Source: JALZHR01 sp036388635 (GTDB lineage Bacteria > Acidobacteriota > Blastocatellia > Pyrinomonadales > Pyrinomonadaceae). From it: a stretch of DNA of 21,579 nucleotides. Positions within the stretch are counted from its first letter, which is position 1. Every line of letters starts with the position of its first letter. The stretch spans positions 1 through 21,579 of the forward strand of contig DASVRL010000418.1 of assembly GCA_036388635.1 (NCBI GenBank), written 5' to 3'. The position numbers were made by a program, and so were the translations under genes. The notes under the pieces were generated by a model that saw only the letters and a program-made list of their open reading frames with translations, was not told the origin of the DNA and made no database searches. Positions 1 through 11,200 of the stretch are shown one piece after another.

Positions 1-216
1 GATTTTCATTATTATGGTCGTTTGTCTGTCGAAGGTGAAATAAATGATTCAGGCGAAAGTTTTGGAGCAGCCATAAGAATCCCAGAGGAAAATAAAAGCT
101 CCGAAAATAAAAATTTTTCTATTATTCTGAAAGAGAATGAAATCTTCATAGAAAATTTTCGTGAAAAAACTGAATCCTTAAGATGTTGTGCGGTAGACAG
201 ACCATATCTTAAATAA
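1..216 (+). CDS. C-terminal tail of an unrecognised protein (cut by window edge)
   Basis: The plus-strand reading frame is open from base 1 to a TAA at 214-216, giving about 71 residues, so this is most likely the end of a gene that begins outside the window. The TTG at 22 is an internal codon and there is no reason to start there. The tail is charged (rich in E, K, N and S) with no membrane segment, and ends in a short segment with a Cys pair (RCCAVDRPYLK). No family is recognised. An overlapping hydrophobic minus-strand frame exists but has no ribosome-binding site or family likeness. A hairpin follows the stop. Confidence 0.45.
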   Translation, partial: DFHYYGRLSVEGEINDSGESFGAAIRIPEENKSSENKNFSIILKENEIFIENFREKTESLRCCAVDRPYLK

Positions 217-277
217 GTAAGCGCTCCAGCAAAAATTGAGATGGTCAAGTTTTTTTTAGACAAAAAACTGTCTATTG

Positions 278-318
278 TTTCAAGAAAATGAACTCTAATG
301 AGATTCATTTTCTTGAAA
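278..318. terminator. Long perfect hairpin, possible bidirectional terminator
   Basis: The arms TTTCAAGAAAATGAA (278-292) and TTCATTTTCTTGAAA (304-318) are perfectly complementary over 15 bases. An inner CTC/GAG stem closes a TAAT loop. A second, weaker inverted repeat (AGTTTTTT at 248-255 against AAAAAACT at 262-269) lies just upstream. The hairpin sits between the plus-strand tail gene ending at 216 and the minus-strand oxidoreductase ending at 461, where convergent transcripts would need stopping. It is not followed by a clean T-run, so a classic intrinsic terminator is only one reading. Confidence 0.4.
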
Positions 319-460
319 ACTCGCTTTGCATAAATGGTTAAATTCACATTAACCCGTAGCCGTAGCCGGCGCTATGTTTTATAGAATTTGTAAAAAAGTA
401 AAAAACCAAGTCTTTAAGGCGTAAGAACCTCTTATAGGTATGCAAAGCAATTCGATTCGG

Positions 461-1978
461 TTAATTTCGCTTCGGGACTTTAGGCTGAGTTGATAATAGA
501 GTGGTAATCTCAGCGGTTTTTGTGTGCTGGTTCGCGAGGTCTTCTTCATAATATTCCTGTTCAGTGTTTACAGACCAGAGGTCGTGATTTCCTCCCAAAA
601 TGTTTTCCACCGCCAGCATTGCCGTCAGCATCGAATGGTCTTGATTATTATATTTATGCATTCCGTTACGTCCGATTAGCTGCAAATTACCAAATTGACT
701 GACAAAGTTACGAATAATCCGCAGTGATTTATGGTATTGCGAATCATAAACCGGATAAGCTTTAGGCATTTTGACAACGAATCCATCTTCAACGTCGCAT
801 TCCTGAGCTAAACCTAATTTTTGCAGCTCGCGCTTGCCAAGATTTATTAATTCATCATTTGTCATTGTCCAGAGCCCGTCGCCTTCAAAACAAAAGTATT
901 CCAATCCGAGACACGTTCTGGTTTCATCCGGCACCATAGACTTGCTCCAGTTCTTATAGTTCTGAACGCGCCCGACTTTTACTTCTTTATCGTGAATGTA
1001 AATCCAGTTATCGGGAAACAAATCCGTTTTATTGACTATCAGCGCAACGGTAATAAAATCCCGGTATTTAAGCTGGTCAGCCGCCTCAATGACTTCGGAC
1101 GGCGCGGACGGGCTAAGTTTTCGGATTAATTCGCGGATCGGCATACTGCTGATAAAGTGAGTGCCCGAAATCGTCTCTCGCCGCCCGTCAGTTACCGCAC
1201 CGACTCCGGTCACTTCCCTTTCTTTCCATAAAATACTTTCGACGACAGTATTCAGATGAATCCGGCTATTCCGGCGGCTGAGTATCTCAGCCATTCTTTC
1301 CCACATCATGCCGGGACCTTTCAGAGGATAGTCGAATTCATCTATCAACGTTTTGATTGCGGTATTTTTGTGTTTGGCGCCGGGTTTAAAAAAGGCGTTT
1401 TTTATCGTGCTGAAAAGCGTCAATCCCTTGATTCTCTGTGCCGCCCAATCCGCGCTGATTTTATTGCAGGGCATTCCCCAGACCTTCTCCGTATAGGTCT
1501 TGAAGAATATCCGGTATAAATGTTTCCCGAAGCGATTCGTTATCCATTGTTCAAAGGTTTCCTCCTCTTTACTCGGGAATAAACGCGCTCGTAGATAGCT
1601 CGTGAGAATCAAGCCGGAGTTCCACAGCCCCAATTTGAATAAAGCCTCGAAAGCGCGTAAAGGATAATGAAAAAAACGTTTATTGTAGTAAATACGTGAA
1701 AGACGGGCGCGGCGTAAAAATTCTGTTTCCGAGAGAACTTCCCGCCAGATGTCGTCAACTGCCTTGACCTTGGTGTAGAAGCGATGACCGCCGATGTCAA
1801 ACAGATACCCTTTATAATTTACCGTTCTGGAAATCCCTCCGACGGTCGAGTCTTTTTCCAGGACAACCGACGGGACTGAGGCTTTGCAGAGCGAGTAAGC
1901 GGCGGTAAGCCCCGCCGGACCTCCGCCGATAATGACGACCTGATTGTCTTTGTCGTTTTTAATTTCTTCTTTAGTCAT
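461..1978 (-). CDS. FAD-dependent oxidoreductase, UDP-galactopyranose mutase / amine-oxidase-like
   Basis: A 505-residue flavoprotein. The N-terminus carries the dinucleotide-binding motif GGGPAGLTAAY (about residues 18-28) followed by an acidic strand end (VVLEKD) and GGISRT, the usual FAD-binding start of the NAD(P)/FAD oxidoreductase, HemY and UDP-galactopyranose-mutase-like superfamily. Further landmarks are IGGHRFYTK, YTEKVWGMPC, SADWAAQRIKGL in the middle, and GRNGMHKYNNQDHSM near the C-terminus, the flavin-proximal segment typical of this subfamily. The substrate cannot be read from sequence; a sugar-nucleotide or lipid-linked sugar is plausible given the adjacent GT-C-like membrane gene. 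ATG at 1978 is chosen because it overlaps the upstream stop in a compact ATGACTAA arrangement, implying translational coupling; a TTG at 1996 would add six residues. The length fits the family. Confidence 0.85.
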   Translation of the reverse strand: MTKEEIKNDKDNQVVIIGGGPAGLTAAYSLCKASVPSVVLEKDSTVGGISRTVNYKGYLFDIGGHRFYTKVKAVDDIWREVLSETEFLRRARLSRIYYNKRFFHYPLRAFEALFKLGLWNSGLILTSYLRARLFPSKEEETFEQWITNRFGKHLYRIFFKTYTEKVWGMPCNKISADWAAQRIKGLTLFSTIKNAFFKPGAKHKNTAIKTLIDEFDYPLKGPGMMWERMAEILSRRNSRIHLNTVVESILWKEREVTGVGAVTDGRRETISGTHFISSMPIRELIRKLSPSAPSEVIEAADQLKYRDFITVALIVNKTDLFPDNWIYIHDKEVKVGRVQNYKNWSKSMVPDETRTCLGLEYFCFEGDGLWTMTNDELINLGKRELQKLGLAQECDVEDGFVVKMPKAYPVYDSQYHKSLRIIRNFVSQFGNLQLIGRNGMHKYNNQDHSMLTAMLAVENILGGNHDLWSVNTEQEYYEEDLANQHTKTAEITTLLSTQPKVPKRN

Positions 1979-4661
1979 CGGACAGTTCTTTATCAACTGG
2001 GATTGTCGCGGCGATAATCGGCTTATTTTGCCGAACTCGCCTGCCGAAATCTTTACCGTAGTAATAAATAAGAGTGAGGCAAAGCAGCAGAAAGGTTACG
2101 GCGGAAATTATTAATCCTATCCAATCGAAAGCCTTGCGAGCAAACGTCAGTTGCAGCGGCTCCTGAACGAAGGTCAACATAAAAAACGGAGTGACCGGAT
2201 AAACGGCAGCCTCGTCGCTTCGCTGCCAGTTCGGATGATACGTCATATCTATGAGCACCGGCACCGGCTGAGCCGGCGACCCGGACAAATTAACGGTAAC
2301 TTTATTTTGTTCTACCTCACCTGTAATACCGGGCGAACCGGGCGCGATTGAGGAAATTTTGTTCCGGTCAAGTATCGGTTGAATTTGCCGCCACAAGTGG
2401 CGAATTTGGCTGTTTTCGTAGCTTCGGGACGGAGCGCCCTGTTTCAGCCATTCGCCCGGTTCTTCGGGCGAGCGGCTGATAATTGCAGCTTGCGGAAACT
2501 CGGCGACTGCCGTTTGAATACGCCGGAAAAGAGGATTATCATCCTCTAGTAGAATAAGCTGCCTGTGCTGCGCAAATTCGCGCAGCAGTTCGAAGGCTCT
2601 TTGTTCATCATCATAATCGTAAGTATCGACAATCAAAGCTCCGAAGCCGCTTTCTATTTTCTGCTTGTCCAGCTTTGTTTCTTGGGCGCGCGCCAGCAGA
2701 ACATCAAACCAGCCGCTGTAAATCTGCTCTTCGGCAAAACGCACGAAATTCAATTCATTATTCCTGCGTCCCTTCAGATTCAACCTGCTGATGACCAGCG
2801 CCGGTTTATAAGCGAGCTGACGAACGTGTCGTTCCGGCTCGCCGTTTAATTCATAAATGCTCCACAAGCCAAAATCACGCCGCGATTTTATTCCAGCCTG
2901 CCCCTGCAGCAGATTTCTTGTCCACGGCGAGCGGACGACCAGGTATCGAACGCCCGTCAGACGTGCCTGTTCAATATGCAGCGCGGCGGATTGATTGGCA
3001 AAATCAATATCGTCGGAAAGCATCGAGCTGATCCCGGTCGGGTCGGCTTGGACGGAAAATCTATCGATGATTGGACTAAAAAAAACTACGCTTGGCGACG
3101 CCTCGCGGAAAAACAAGCCGAGCGCTTCATTGCCCTGCATCGGCAGAAAATTATTGATAGCGCGCGCGTCGTGCCCCTCGGCAATCTGGTTAAAAGGAGG
3201 CGTTTCAACCAGATAACGACCGTCTTGATGAGTTTTTGCATACTCCAGCAACGGGTCGACGGCTTCACGGTTTTCCGACGGGTAAAAAGCTAAATGATAG
3301 GTTGTAGGTTTAATTCCTTTGAAGACCAAAACGATTCCGAACAGTAAAACGAGGACGATTCCGACCAGTTGCCAGCCGCTTAGCTCTTTAGTCGATTGTT
3401 GCACCGCCGCCGCCAATGTCCGGTTCACGTCGGTTTTATCGACCGGGCGATTTTGAAGTCCGCTGAATCTTTCCTTTAATCGCGAAATAATGGTTTCTGC
3501 GCCCAGAAAGCCGGCTAATTTACTAAAGATAAGCGCCGCCGTCAGACCGACCGGCACGGCGAGTAAAAAGTTTAGCGTGGCGAGCAGGCGCGTCGGATGA
3601 AGCGGAAACCAATGCGGCGCGAACGGGGCGGCTAAAAAGATAATCACGGCTAACACAAAACAAACTGCCAGATAAACTCCCGTCAAACCCGTTTTGCGCC
3701 TGCGAAGCCACACAATGAATCCTATGCCCGCAACCGTATACCAAAAGATTAATGCCGACGGAATAAGTTCTCTAAGCGGGATACTGCTGGGTTGGGTGAC
3801 GATATATTCCTGCGTGGTGACGACCGGCACCAGCCAAAACAGCGTCAAACAACCGGCGATAATCGGAGACGTAAAGTGACCGACCAAGCTTTGGCGTAAA
3901 CGCCTGCGAATTGTCGGGTTCCGAGCCGCCGCTCGAAGCCACAGTAAATCATACGCAAGCGTTGCCACAATAAACAATGCGGTCACGCTCGCTCCGAAAA
4001 AACTGGAAAGAAGCGACAAGGCTAGCAATATGGCGGAAAGAACAATCCGTGGCAGAGACTGGCGGCGGTCGCAATAAACGGCGAACCATAAAATCAGAAA
4101 CAAATAACCGAGCGGATGCGAGTATAATCCGGTCAGGAACGTAGACGTATAAGTTATGCCGAGCGGACCCGATGATATAAAAAAGCGGTAATCAACCAGT
4201 AGAGGCGTAACCATCAAGGCGGCACAGAATGCAACCAACTGATTTCTATTTGATATTTTCCAGGCTAAAAAATAGGTTGCCGCCGGCAATAGTAAAGTCG
4301 GCGTTGCCAGAACAAGCTTGAATGAAGTTAAAAAAGAAAAAAGATGCGTGTGGTCTAAAAACGCGACCAGCCAGTAGAAAAGCGGCGGATAATTGTTCGG
4401 ATGCGGCATTCCGCCGAAAAAACCGTTTGTCCAGCCGAAAGTATCGGGAAAGACCTTATTGCTGTAAATCTGCGCCAGCGTAAAATGCCCCGAACCATCC
4501 CAGGCTGACGGTCGAACGCCGGTCCCGACTTCCTGCCAGAGCTCATAAGTTAAGAGGACAGGAAGTAAGGTAACAATTAAAAATTGTATCGAAAATAGAG
4601 CAAGCCTACTCCGTTTATAAGGGAATAGACGATTAATCGCCTGACTGATTTTGCTGTTCAC
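1971..4661 (-). CDS. Large multi-spanning membrane protein, GT-C / PTPS-related type
   Basis: An 896-residue integral membrane protein. It begins with a short cytoplasmic stretch and a hydrophobic helix (about 19-39), followed by a luminal loop with an acidic site (WDGSGHFTLAQIY), then FGGMPHPNNYPPLFYWL and roughly ten more helices to about residue 455. A large soluble domain (about 460-840) precedes a last helix near 850-875 and a basic tail. This layout matches the family annotated '6-pyruvoyl-tetrahydropterin synthase-related, membrane', which resembles GT-C glycosyltransferases that use polyprenyl-phosphate sugars. The pterin name is historical and no pterin chemistry is implied. The start is GTG at 4661 with an AGG-containing site about 8 bases upstream. 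It is followed by the overlapping flavoprotein gene, so both probably act in one envelope-polysaccharide or glycolipid pathway. That link is inferred. Confidence 0.7.
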   Translation of the reverse strand: MNSKISQAINRLFPYKRSRLALFSIQFLIVTLLPVLLTYELWQEVGTGVRPSAWDGSGHFTLAQIYSNKVFPDTFGWTNGFFGGMPHPNNYPPLFYWLVAFLDHTHLFSFLTSFKLVLATPTLLLPAATYFLAWKISNRNQLVAFCAALMVTPLLVDYRFFISSGPLGITYTSTFLTGLYSHPLGYLFLILWFAVYCDRRQSLPRIVLSAILLALSLLSSFFGASVTALFIVATLAYDLLWLRAAARNPTIRRRLRQSLVGHFTSPIIAGCLTLFWLVPVVTTQEYIVTQPSSIPLRELIPSALIFWYTVAGIGFIVWLRRRKTGLTGVYLAVCFVLAVIIFLAAPFAPHWFPLHPTRLLATLNFLLAVPVGLTAALIFSKLAGFLGAETIISRLKERFSGLQNRPVDKTDVNRTLAAAVQQSTKELSGWQLVGIVLVLLFGIVLVFKGIKPTTYHLAFYPSENREAVDPLLEYAKTHQDGRYLVETPPFNQIAEGHDARAINNFLPMQGNEALGLFFREASPSVVFFSPIIDRFSVQADPTGISSMLSDDIDFANQSAALHIEQARLTGVRYLVVRSPWTRNLLQGQAGIKSRRDFGLWSIYELNGEPERHVRQLAYKPALVISRLNLKGRRNNELNFVRFAEEQIYSGWFDVLLARAQETKLDKQKIESGFGALIVDTYDYDDEQRAFELLREFAQHRQLILLEDDNPLFRRIQTAVAEFPQAAIISRSPEEPGEWLKQGAPSRSYENSQIRHLWRQIQPILDRNKISSIAPGSPGITGEVEQNKVTVNLSGSPAQPVPVLIDMTYHPNWQRSDEAAVYPVTPFFMLTFVQEPLQLTFARKAFDWIGLIISAVTFLLLCLTLIYYYGKDFGRRVRQNKPIIAATIPVDKELSDD

Positions 4662-4748
4662 AATTTAACCTGATTGCCTGACAGCCTTTATGCCAAGAGA
4701 ACTTTTGCAGAGACCGGCTGTCATGTTTTCGCTCAATATAAAATCAAG

Positions 4749-5171
4749 CTAATCGCTGCCGAACAAAATTCCGCTCTCCGTCTTAATGGCTTCGCGGCAG
4801 GTAGCTATCAGCTTATCCAGAGCCGTCAACTGGACTCGGTTCCAGGTTTCCTGCTTGAGTTTCAGGCATTCGTCAAGAAGCTGATTCACCTCTTGCGGCT
4901 GATAGACGGCGCTGTCATACCAATCCCAAAACCGCCCCAGCATTTCATATCCTTTTTTTTTAGCGGCGGCGATATAATTGTTTTTTATTCGTTCGTCCCA
5001 CTCGTGTAAAGGCTCGCCTTTTATCTCCGGCACCGGCGGCGCTTCGACGTTAAGTAGACTGCGCAATTCGAGATAATCTCTATCGTCGAACGAAAAATCC
5101 ATATGCCGGTCGTTTTGGTTCTCGTCCCACTTCCCGGTTGGATTTTTCTTGATACAAACGGTGAAAGCCAT
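4749..5171 (-). CDS. Hypothetical acidic protein, candidate immunity protein of the RHS toxin
   Basis: A 140-residue soluble protein with no signal peptide or membrane helix. It is rich in D and E, with a Trp/Tyr-rich centre (RFWDWYD, HEWDER) and predicted helical stretches in the second half (NQLLDECLKLKQETW). No family is recognised. It starts with ATG at 5171 without a strong ribosome-binding site. It is the first gene downstream of the RHS gene on the same strand (gap 128 bases), and is followed 87 bases later by the membrane gene. In RHS and other polymorphic toxin loci, the small cytoplasmic gene directly after the toxin's variable C-terminus normally encodes the cognate immunity protein. 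Function is inferred from position and composition only. Confidence 0.6.
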   Translation of the reverse strand: MAFTVCIKKNPTGKWDENQNDRHMDFSFDDRDYLELRSLLNVEAPPVPEIKGEPLHEWDERIKNNYIAAAKKKGYEMLGRFWDWYDSAVYQPQEVNQLLDECLKLKQETWNRVQLTALDKLIATCREAIKTESGILFGSD

Positions 5172-5299
5172 AATTCAACCGGTTTTGCCTATAAAGCCCG
5201 AAGGCGCGCGAATAAGATAAAATCGAACCGTGCTCGTCGCCTCCGAAACTTTACAGGCAAAGCATTCTAACTATTCATCATAAATTTAACCGTTTCCGG

Positions 5300-8200
5300 C
5301 TAGAACGGCAAAACCCACGTCGGCGACCACCATTTCGGATTTCCCACAATCACCGGATTCGGCGTCCTCCAGGAGGCGGGCTTGCCCGGATGCGACGTTA
5401 TTACCGTTTTACAATCGTGTCCGACTATCAAAGTATTAACGTTTGTCCACTGACCCGGACGAGAGCCTTCTCTGCCTTCCTTTCCGACAACAAAGATTTC
5501 AACGGCATTTGTAATTTGTGCATCTATCGCCAGCACATAAACATAAGTGTTTCTTCCGTTAGCATCTGTTTGGATGGTTAATCCTCCCAATCTGAAGGTT
5601 AAGTTATTTATAATCTGAGTCCTTCGTATTCGAGAGTCACGATTAGGCGTTGAGAAGATACCGCGTCCGTAGACGCTTTTCCTGCCGACATATTGCGGCA
5701 ACTGGTCGATGTGATTTTCAACAATGTGAGTCAAATTTCTACTATAATCCAATGGTCCCGGACATGGGTTCGCATTCGGATTATTAGCGGTCGTTTGAGT
5801 CGTAACCGTGCCTTCCTTTCCTTCTGGGGGAATAGGATGAGTTTCTCTAAATGCCCAATAAGCGTCAAAATTAGGAAATTCCAGAAATATCGGGTCATAC
5901 CAAACAGCGTATCCGTTTTCGACAGGCGCTCCGTCGGCATCATCATCCCGCACGTTAAATTCGCGTTTTAAGGTTCCGTTATAGCCGATTGTGCCGTCCG
6001 CGTTGGCGGTAAAGAAATAGAAGCCGCTCGACGAAGGCTGCCAGCCGGGTTCCGGGCTATAGTGATTATTGATGGTGATGTATTGCGCGCCGCAGTTATT
6101 GTTCGGGCAGGGCGAGGCTTCGTGCGAGCTGATAGTGCCGCACGGCTGGCTCACGCCGTTGACCGTGCAGACCGTCGGATTTCCGGGCACGCCGCCAGCC
6201 CCGCCGCCGGAACTGTATGGACTGCTGCTGCCGTATCCCGTGCCCTGCCAGGGATTATAATTTTGACCGTAATTGTAGTAGTTGAAATACTGGCTGTAGT
6301 AACTTGAATATTGATTCAAATTACTGTAATTGGGCGAATCGGTCGAAATGCCGTTCGGGTCAATCGCCACCTGTCCCGCCGCGCCGTAAGAACTGGTATT
6401 AAGCGGGTCTTTTTGCTTCCACACGACTACCTCGGTCTGCGTTTGAGCATACAATCCGTTCGTCGTCTGTTCGGCAATCAGGCGACCTTCAAAATAAACA
6501 TAGGTCGATAATTTAAGCCCGGCATGGTTTGACGGCTGATGCACTTCGGAAGACACTTCCGAAATTACCGCCCCGCCCAAAACGGTCGAGCGCACGTAAT
6601 AACGGTCAGACCATTTAATCTGCTGCCCGTTGCCGTCGTTGACGCCCTGAACCTGTTGCCCGGAGGCATCATAGGTAAAGCGGCTATTAGAACTTTGTCC
6701 ACTTGAATTCGGCGTCTGAAAGTTGATTGCCCTGCCGTCCGGGTCGTATGTCCACCCGACATTTTGATTGCGATTATTAACATAGGTCGTGTTAAAACTG
6801 GGGTGAGTGCCGGAGTACCAGTAGTAGTTATAACGCGACGTAAGATTGTCGAAAGAGTCGTGTCCGTAGCTTAATCCGTAGGGACCTGTCGTCGAGGTGC
6901 TGTAGGGCTGACCGTTTGCCGCGTAACCGCTTTCAGCGCCGGTGAGCCTGCCGGTCTGGTCATAAGCGTATTTTCGGTCTAACCGGTCATTTCCCAAATC
7001 GTTAACAAACTGCAATCGGTTATCGCTATAATACTTATACTCGGCTTTCATCACAGACGTCGAACTCGAATTCAATAACTCGTATTGTGACGGGTTTAAC
7101 TGCGTATTATAGTCAATATTCAGCACCGAATCGTTGCCGTATTTTAAATGTTTGCCCGCTCCCCAGGCGCGATACTGCAACTCGGTAGCGTAATTGGTCA
7201 GACCGGCGTAAGCCACCGCCCCGGTTACGGCGGTGGTGCGACCGATTTTATCTACGGTATAATTAATTCGCGCGTTATAGGGGTCGGTAATGCTTTTCAA
7301 AGCGCCGAAAAGCGTGTATTCATACGACAGTTTGTAGCTGCCGTCGGTTGACGAAGGATTCGTGATATTATTAAAATCCCGATTTTCCGAGGTCAGCCGC
7401 GACATCTCGTCGTATTTATAATCAATTCGCCCCTCGCCGTCATTCATTGCCGTAAGATTGGTGGCTGCGTCATATTCGTAGCTGACTGTCGGGGTCTGGG
7501 GAACTCCGTAGAAATCTCCGCCGCCGTTAAAGTTTCCACCCGAACCGAACTGCGCCGTCAAGCCGACCTTTTCAGATACTTTGGCGGAAGTGTTATTTAT
7601 GACGTGTACGTACATGCCGCCGGTGTTACTGTAATTTACGCTGCCGGAATCTATGAATGTCAAAGTGTCCGCGCCGTATTCCGTTCCTCGCGTCAGCTGC
7701 CCGTTATTATACGTCGCCAACTGAGTGAACGTCGGCGGCGCGCCGTTTCCGGGATAATTTATCTGGCTGACGATCACCGTCGTGTCCGAACCGAAACGAC
7801 CGCCGACTATCTTCAGTCCGTTCACATAATTGTTGTTGACGACGTGGCGCGCGGCATAGTTGATATACGGCGGATAATAGCTGGCTGGCGGCACGTCGTA
7901 GCTCACTTGAGTCATTTGTCCGCGCGCATTATATGTATAATTTGAAGCCGCGCCGCGGGCATCCGTTTTTTTCTGTAAACTACCGTCGTAGTTATAATCG
8001 AACACGGTCGATGTGCCCGCATCCTGTTCCGCCGTATGATGCGTTTTCAATCGCCCGTGCCCGTCATAAGTCATCGTCGTATCCTGATAAACGCTGGCGC
8101 TTGACGCGCCGTCATACTGGCGCGACAAAGTGACCTGGTCGCGAGCGTTAAACGTGCTGACCGTGGTTGAATAAGGCGTCCCGGTACCGTTCCAGTTATA

Positions 8201-11200
8201 AATTTCCGTTTTATAATTTCTGCCCAGAAGGTCCGAATAAATCTTTTGCGTGCGTCTGCCTAAGTTATTGGTCGCCGTTCCCTGCCAGTTTCGCTCGATG
8301 ATTTCTTCGCCTTTAACGGTCACGACCTCGCCGCCGGCGCATCCGCAGCCTTCATAATTCATTTCCCTGGTCGAGCCGTCCGTGTTTGTTATTTGGACGA
8401 CGCGACCCTTCCAGTCGTAATCCTGACTTGTCCACAACCAAACATTAGTTCCGCGATTATCTTCGTTGGTCGGCTGCCAGCTTGAAGTAATCTCAGTTTG
8501 CGGCGTCTGTCTTTTTATTCTTCCGAGAATGTCGTATTCATTAATCTGACCAGACCAAGTGGACACATTTGACCCGCTCCATGAAAAGGCGCTTCTCGAC
8601 CTCAATTTTCTGCCCGCGCCGTCCAGATAAAGCTCCGACTTTGTCTCTCCCTGACCGTCGGTAACCGTCGCATAGGTAGTCAGAAGAACCTGGCTGGCGT
8701 CATACTCGTACCTGACATATGCCCCGTTATTTACTATCAGGTCTTTTTCTAATCGACCGGCGCTGTCGTATATGCGGTCGTTGATTTTGCCTACTGTTTG
8801 TCCGGCGGGAGCAGGAGTCTGAGTACGGACGTCAGCGCCGATGTCATACCGATAAGTGCTGGTCGTAACGGAGCCTAACGCGTCGATGAAAAATTTAGGA
8901 TAGGCGAAAGTGTTCCTGTTTGTGCCGTCGATAAAATTATCGGCATACTCGATTCTTATTTTACGCGTCGTGCTGCTGGTCCAAGGCATAATCTGCGCGA
9001 CGGGCGAACCGGCGATATCGTATCTTATAGATGAGGTTAAAGAAGCCGTCAGCCCGCTCGGGTCATGACGCGTGATGCTGGTTAAATTTCCTCTGCCTGT
9101 AGTAAAGGACGAGCCGTAGGCGGCGTCGTGCTGCACGGGCGTCACGATTTGATTCGATTCCTGTGTAAAATCTCCTTCGTCGAATTGGTAAGTCACTTTT
9201 GAAACGTGTACCAGCGAGCCGTTTTCGTCGCCGTATGCGTTTACCTCGTTCGGCAATCCGATAATTCTTCTGGAAAGATACGCCGAGCCGGTTTGATACA
9301 GCATGGTCGTTTTCTTCTTCAGCGCATTGCTGCTTCCGTCGTAAACTCTGGTTTCGCTGACTAATCCGTAATCGGAGACGGTTTGGCTGCCCGACGCCAT
9401 TTTATAATCAAGTTCCGTTTTCTTGATATTCGATGCGTCGCCGACTTTGCTAATCGTTACTCGCGGATTCAGGATATAAGAAAGATTCGTGTCATCCTGA
9501 GTCCAGTTGTTCCAAGTCCAGCGTTTTCTCTCCGCGCCGCTCGCGCCGTCCGCCCAATCTTCAGAAGCAATCGGTAAACCCTCTTTCCAGCCGGAACTGC
9601 CGACAATAGTTTTCGAAACGTGATTGGTCGGGTCATTCTGCATCGAGACCTGGATTAGAGTTTCCGTCCCGTTATTACCGTCGGGCAGACTGTAGCTGTA
9701 GTTTGGCGTGATTGAATTCGTGACGACCGTTTCCTGCGCCGTTCCGCCGACGAGGTTAAAGTTTTCTATCCAGTTTCGAGTTTCCGTAAAGCGCGGGCAG
9801 TCGGATTGCGGGCTGTTCTGGTCATTCGGAAAGTTTAATTTCTTGTAATTGAGCAGATGATTATCGGCTCCGTAATCGTTAACTTGTTTGACTTGTCCCC
9901 AACTGTTGTAATCGAATGTCCTGTAAGAGCCGGTCGGCAATGTTACTTTCTGCAAAACTTTGAGCGCGAACGCATCACCCGGTCCGATGACCGTTAAGCC
10001 GGAAAAGTCAGTCTGAATCTGTTTCGTCGTGTAAGTGAACGTCGCCCAAGTATGCTGCACGTCCGAGCCTTGCCCGTTATTATTCTTCCACGTTTGCGTA
10101 ATCGAAGTCGGGTATTGGTCGCTGCTGTAATTGACCGTCAAGACTCTGCCTAACGAGTCGGTAACCGTTTGCAGAAGCCCGTTCGCATCGTGATTGATGG
10201 AAATGTAATTGCCATTATGGTCGATAATTTTTTGGCATCGGTAAGCGCCGCCTTTCCACTCATAAAGCATCTGGATTCCATCGGTGGAAGTTATGGTCAG
10301 GCTCAAATTCTCCGCCGGGTCGTTCGGCGTCGCCGAACCGTTTATTTTTAATTGCCGGTAGCTGGAATCGGTTGTTTCATAAGTATCCAAAGCGGCGGTT
10401 TGCCGGAACTCGACTCTTTCGCCGGAAGGCGTCACCATCAGATACAGGAATTTGCTTGTTTGACTATCGTAATACGCCGGCTCGACAGTCGAAAATCCGA
10501 AGCGGAAACCAGGACTGACATTGCTGTTATCGACATTAAAAACGATTGCGTTATTAGCCGCATCTTTTGTCCAGACAAGCGAGTTATAGGAAATGCCGAG
10601 CTCCATATCAAGCCCCGCTCTGCCTTTCAAGCTGACCAGAGTCGTTTCCCAACCGAAATTTCTCGAATACAAATCGGTTCCGCCCATCGAGTTTTTCGGC
10701 GAAAGACGCGTTTTGGCGAAATCGTAACCGTAAACGTAGCTGGTTTGTCTCAAATATGCCGAAGGAACGGAGACGTCCCCGGCGACTCCCAAGACGGATG
10801 AATCAACGCTTGAATTAGAGCTTTTGATAATAGACCAGGTGCCGGCGGTCGGCTGCCAGACCGCGAAATCGTCCGTGCCGTCGCCGTCATAATCTGCCGG
10901 AACAGGCTGGTCTCCGTATTTACCCAATGTTTGTGATATATACTGAGAAAAGCCGGTCGAACTTTTCAGCACAAACCAGGTGCCGGTCGCGCCGCGATAA
11001 ACCGCAAAATCCGTCGTCGCGTCGCCGTCGAAATCTGCCGACAGGGGAACGTCGGAAGCGCTGCCCCACTGTAAGCCGAAAAAACCGGCGCTGCTTCCCT
11101 GAACGTACCAGTAGCCGGTCGAAGGTCGAAAAACGGCTAAATCGGTTTTGTTGTCGCCGTCGTAGTTGCCCTGTACGGTGATGTCGCCGGCGGTGCCGAA

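Noticed and set aside
12..347. 111-codon minus-strand frame over the first 350 bases
   Set aside because: It overlaps the plus-strand tail frame open from base 1 and a hairpin. It has no ribosome-binding site and an unlikely N-terminal composition.
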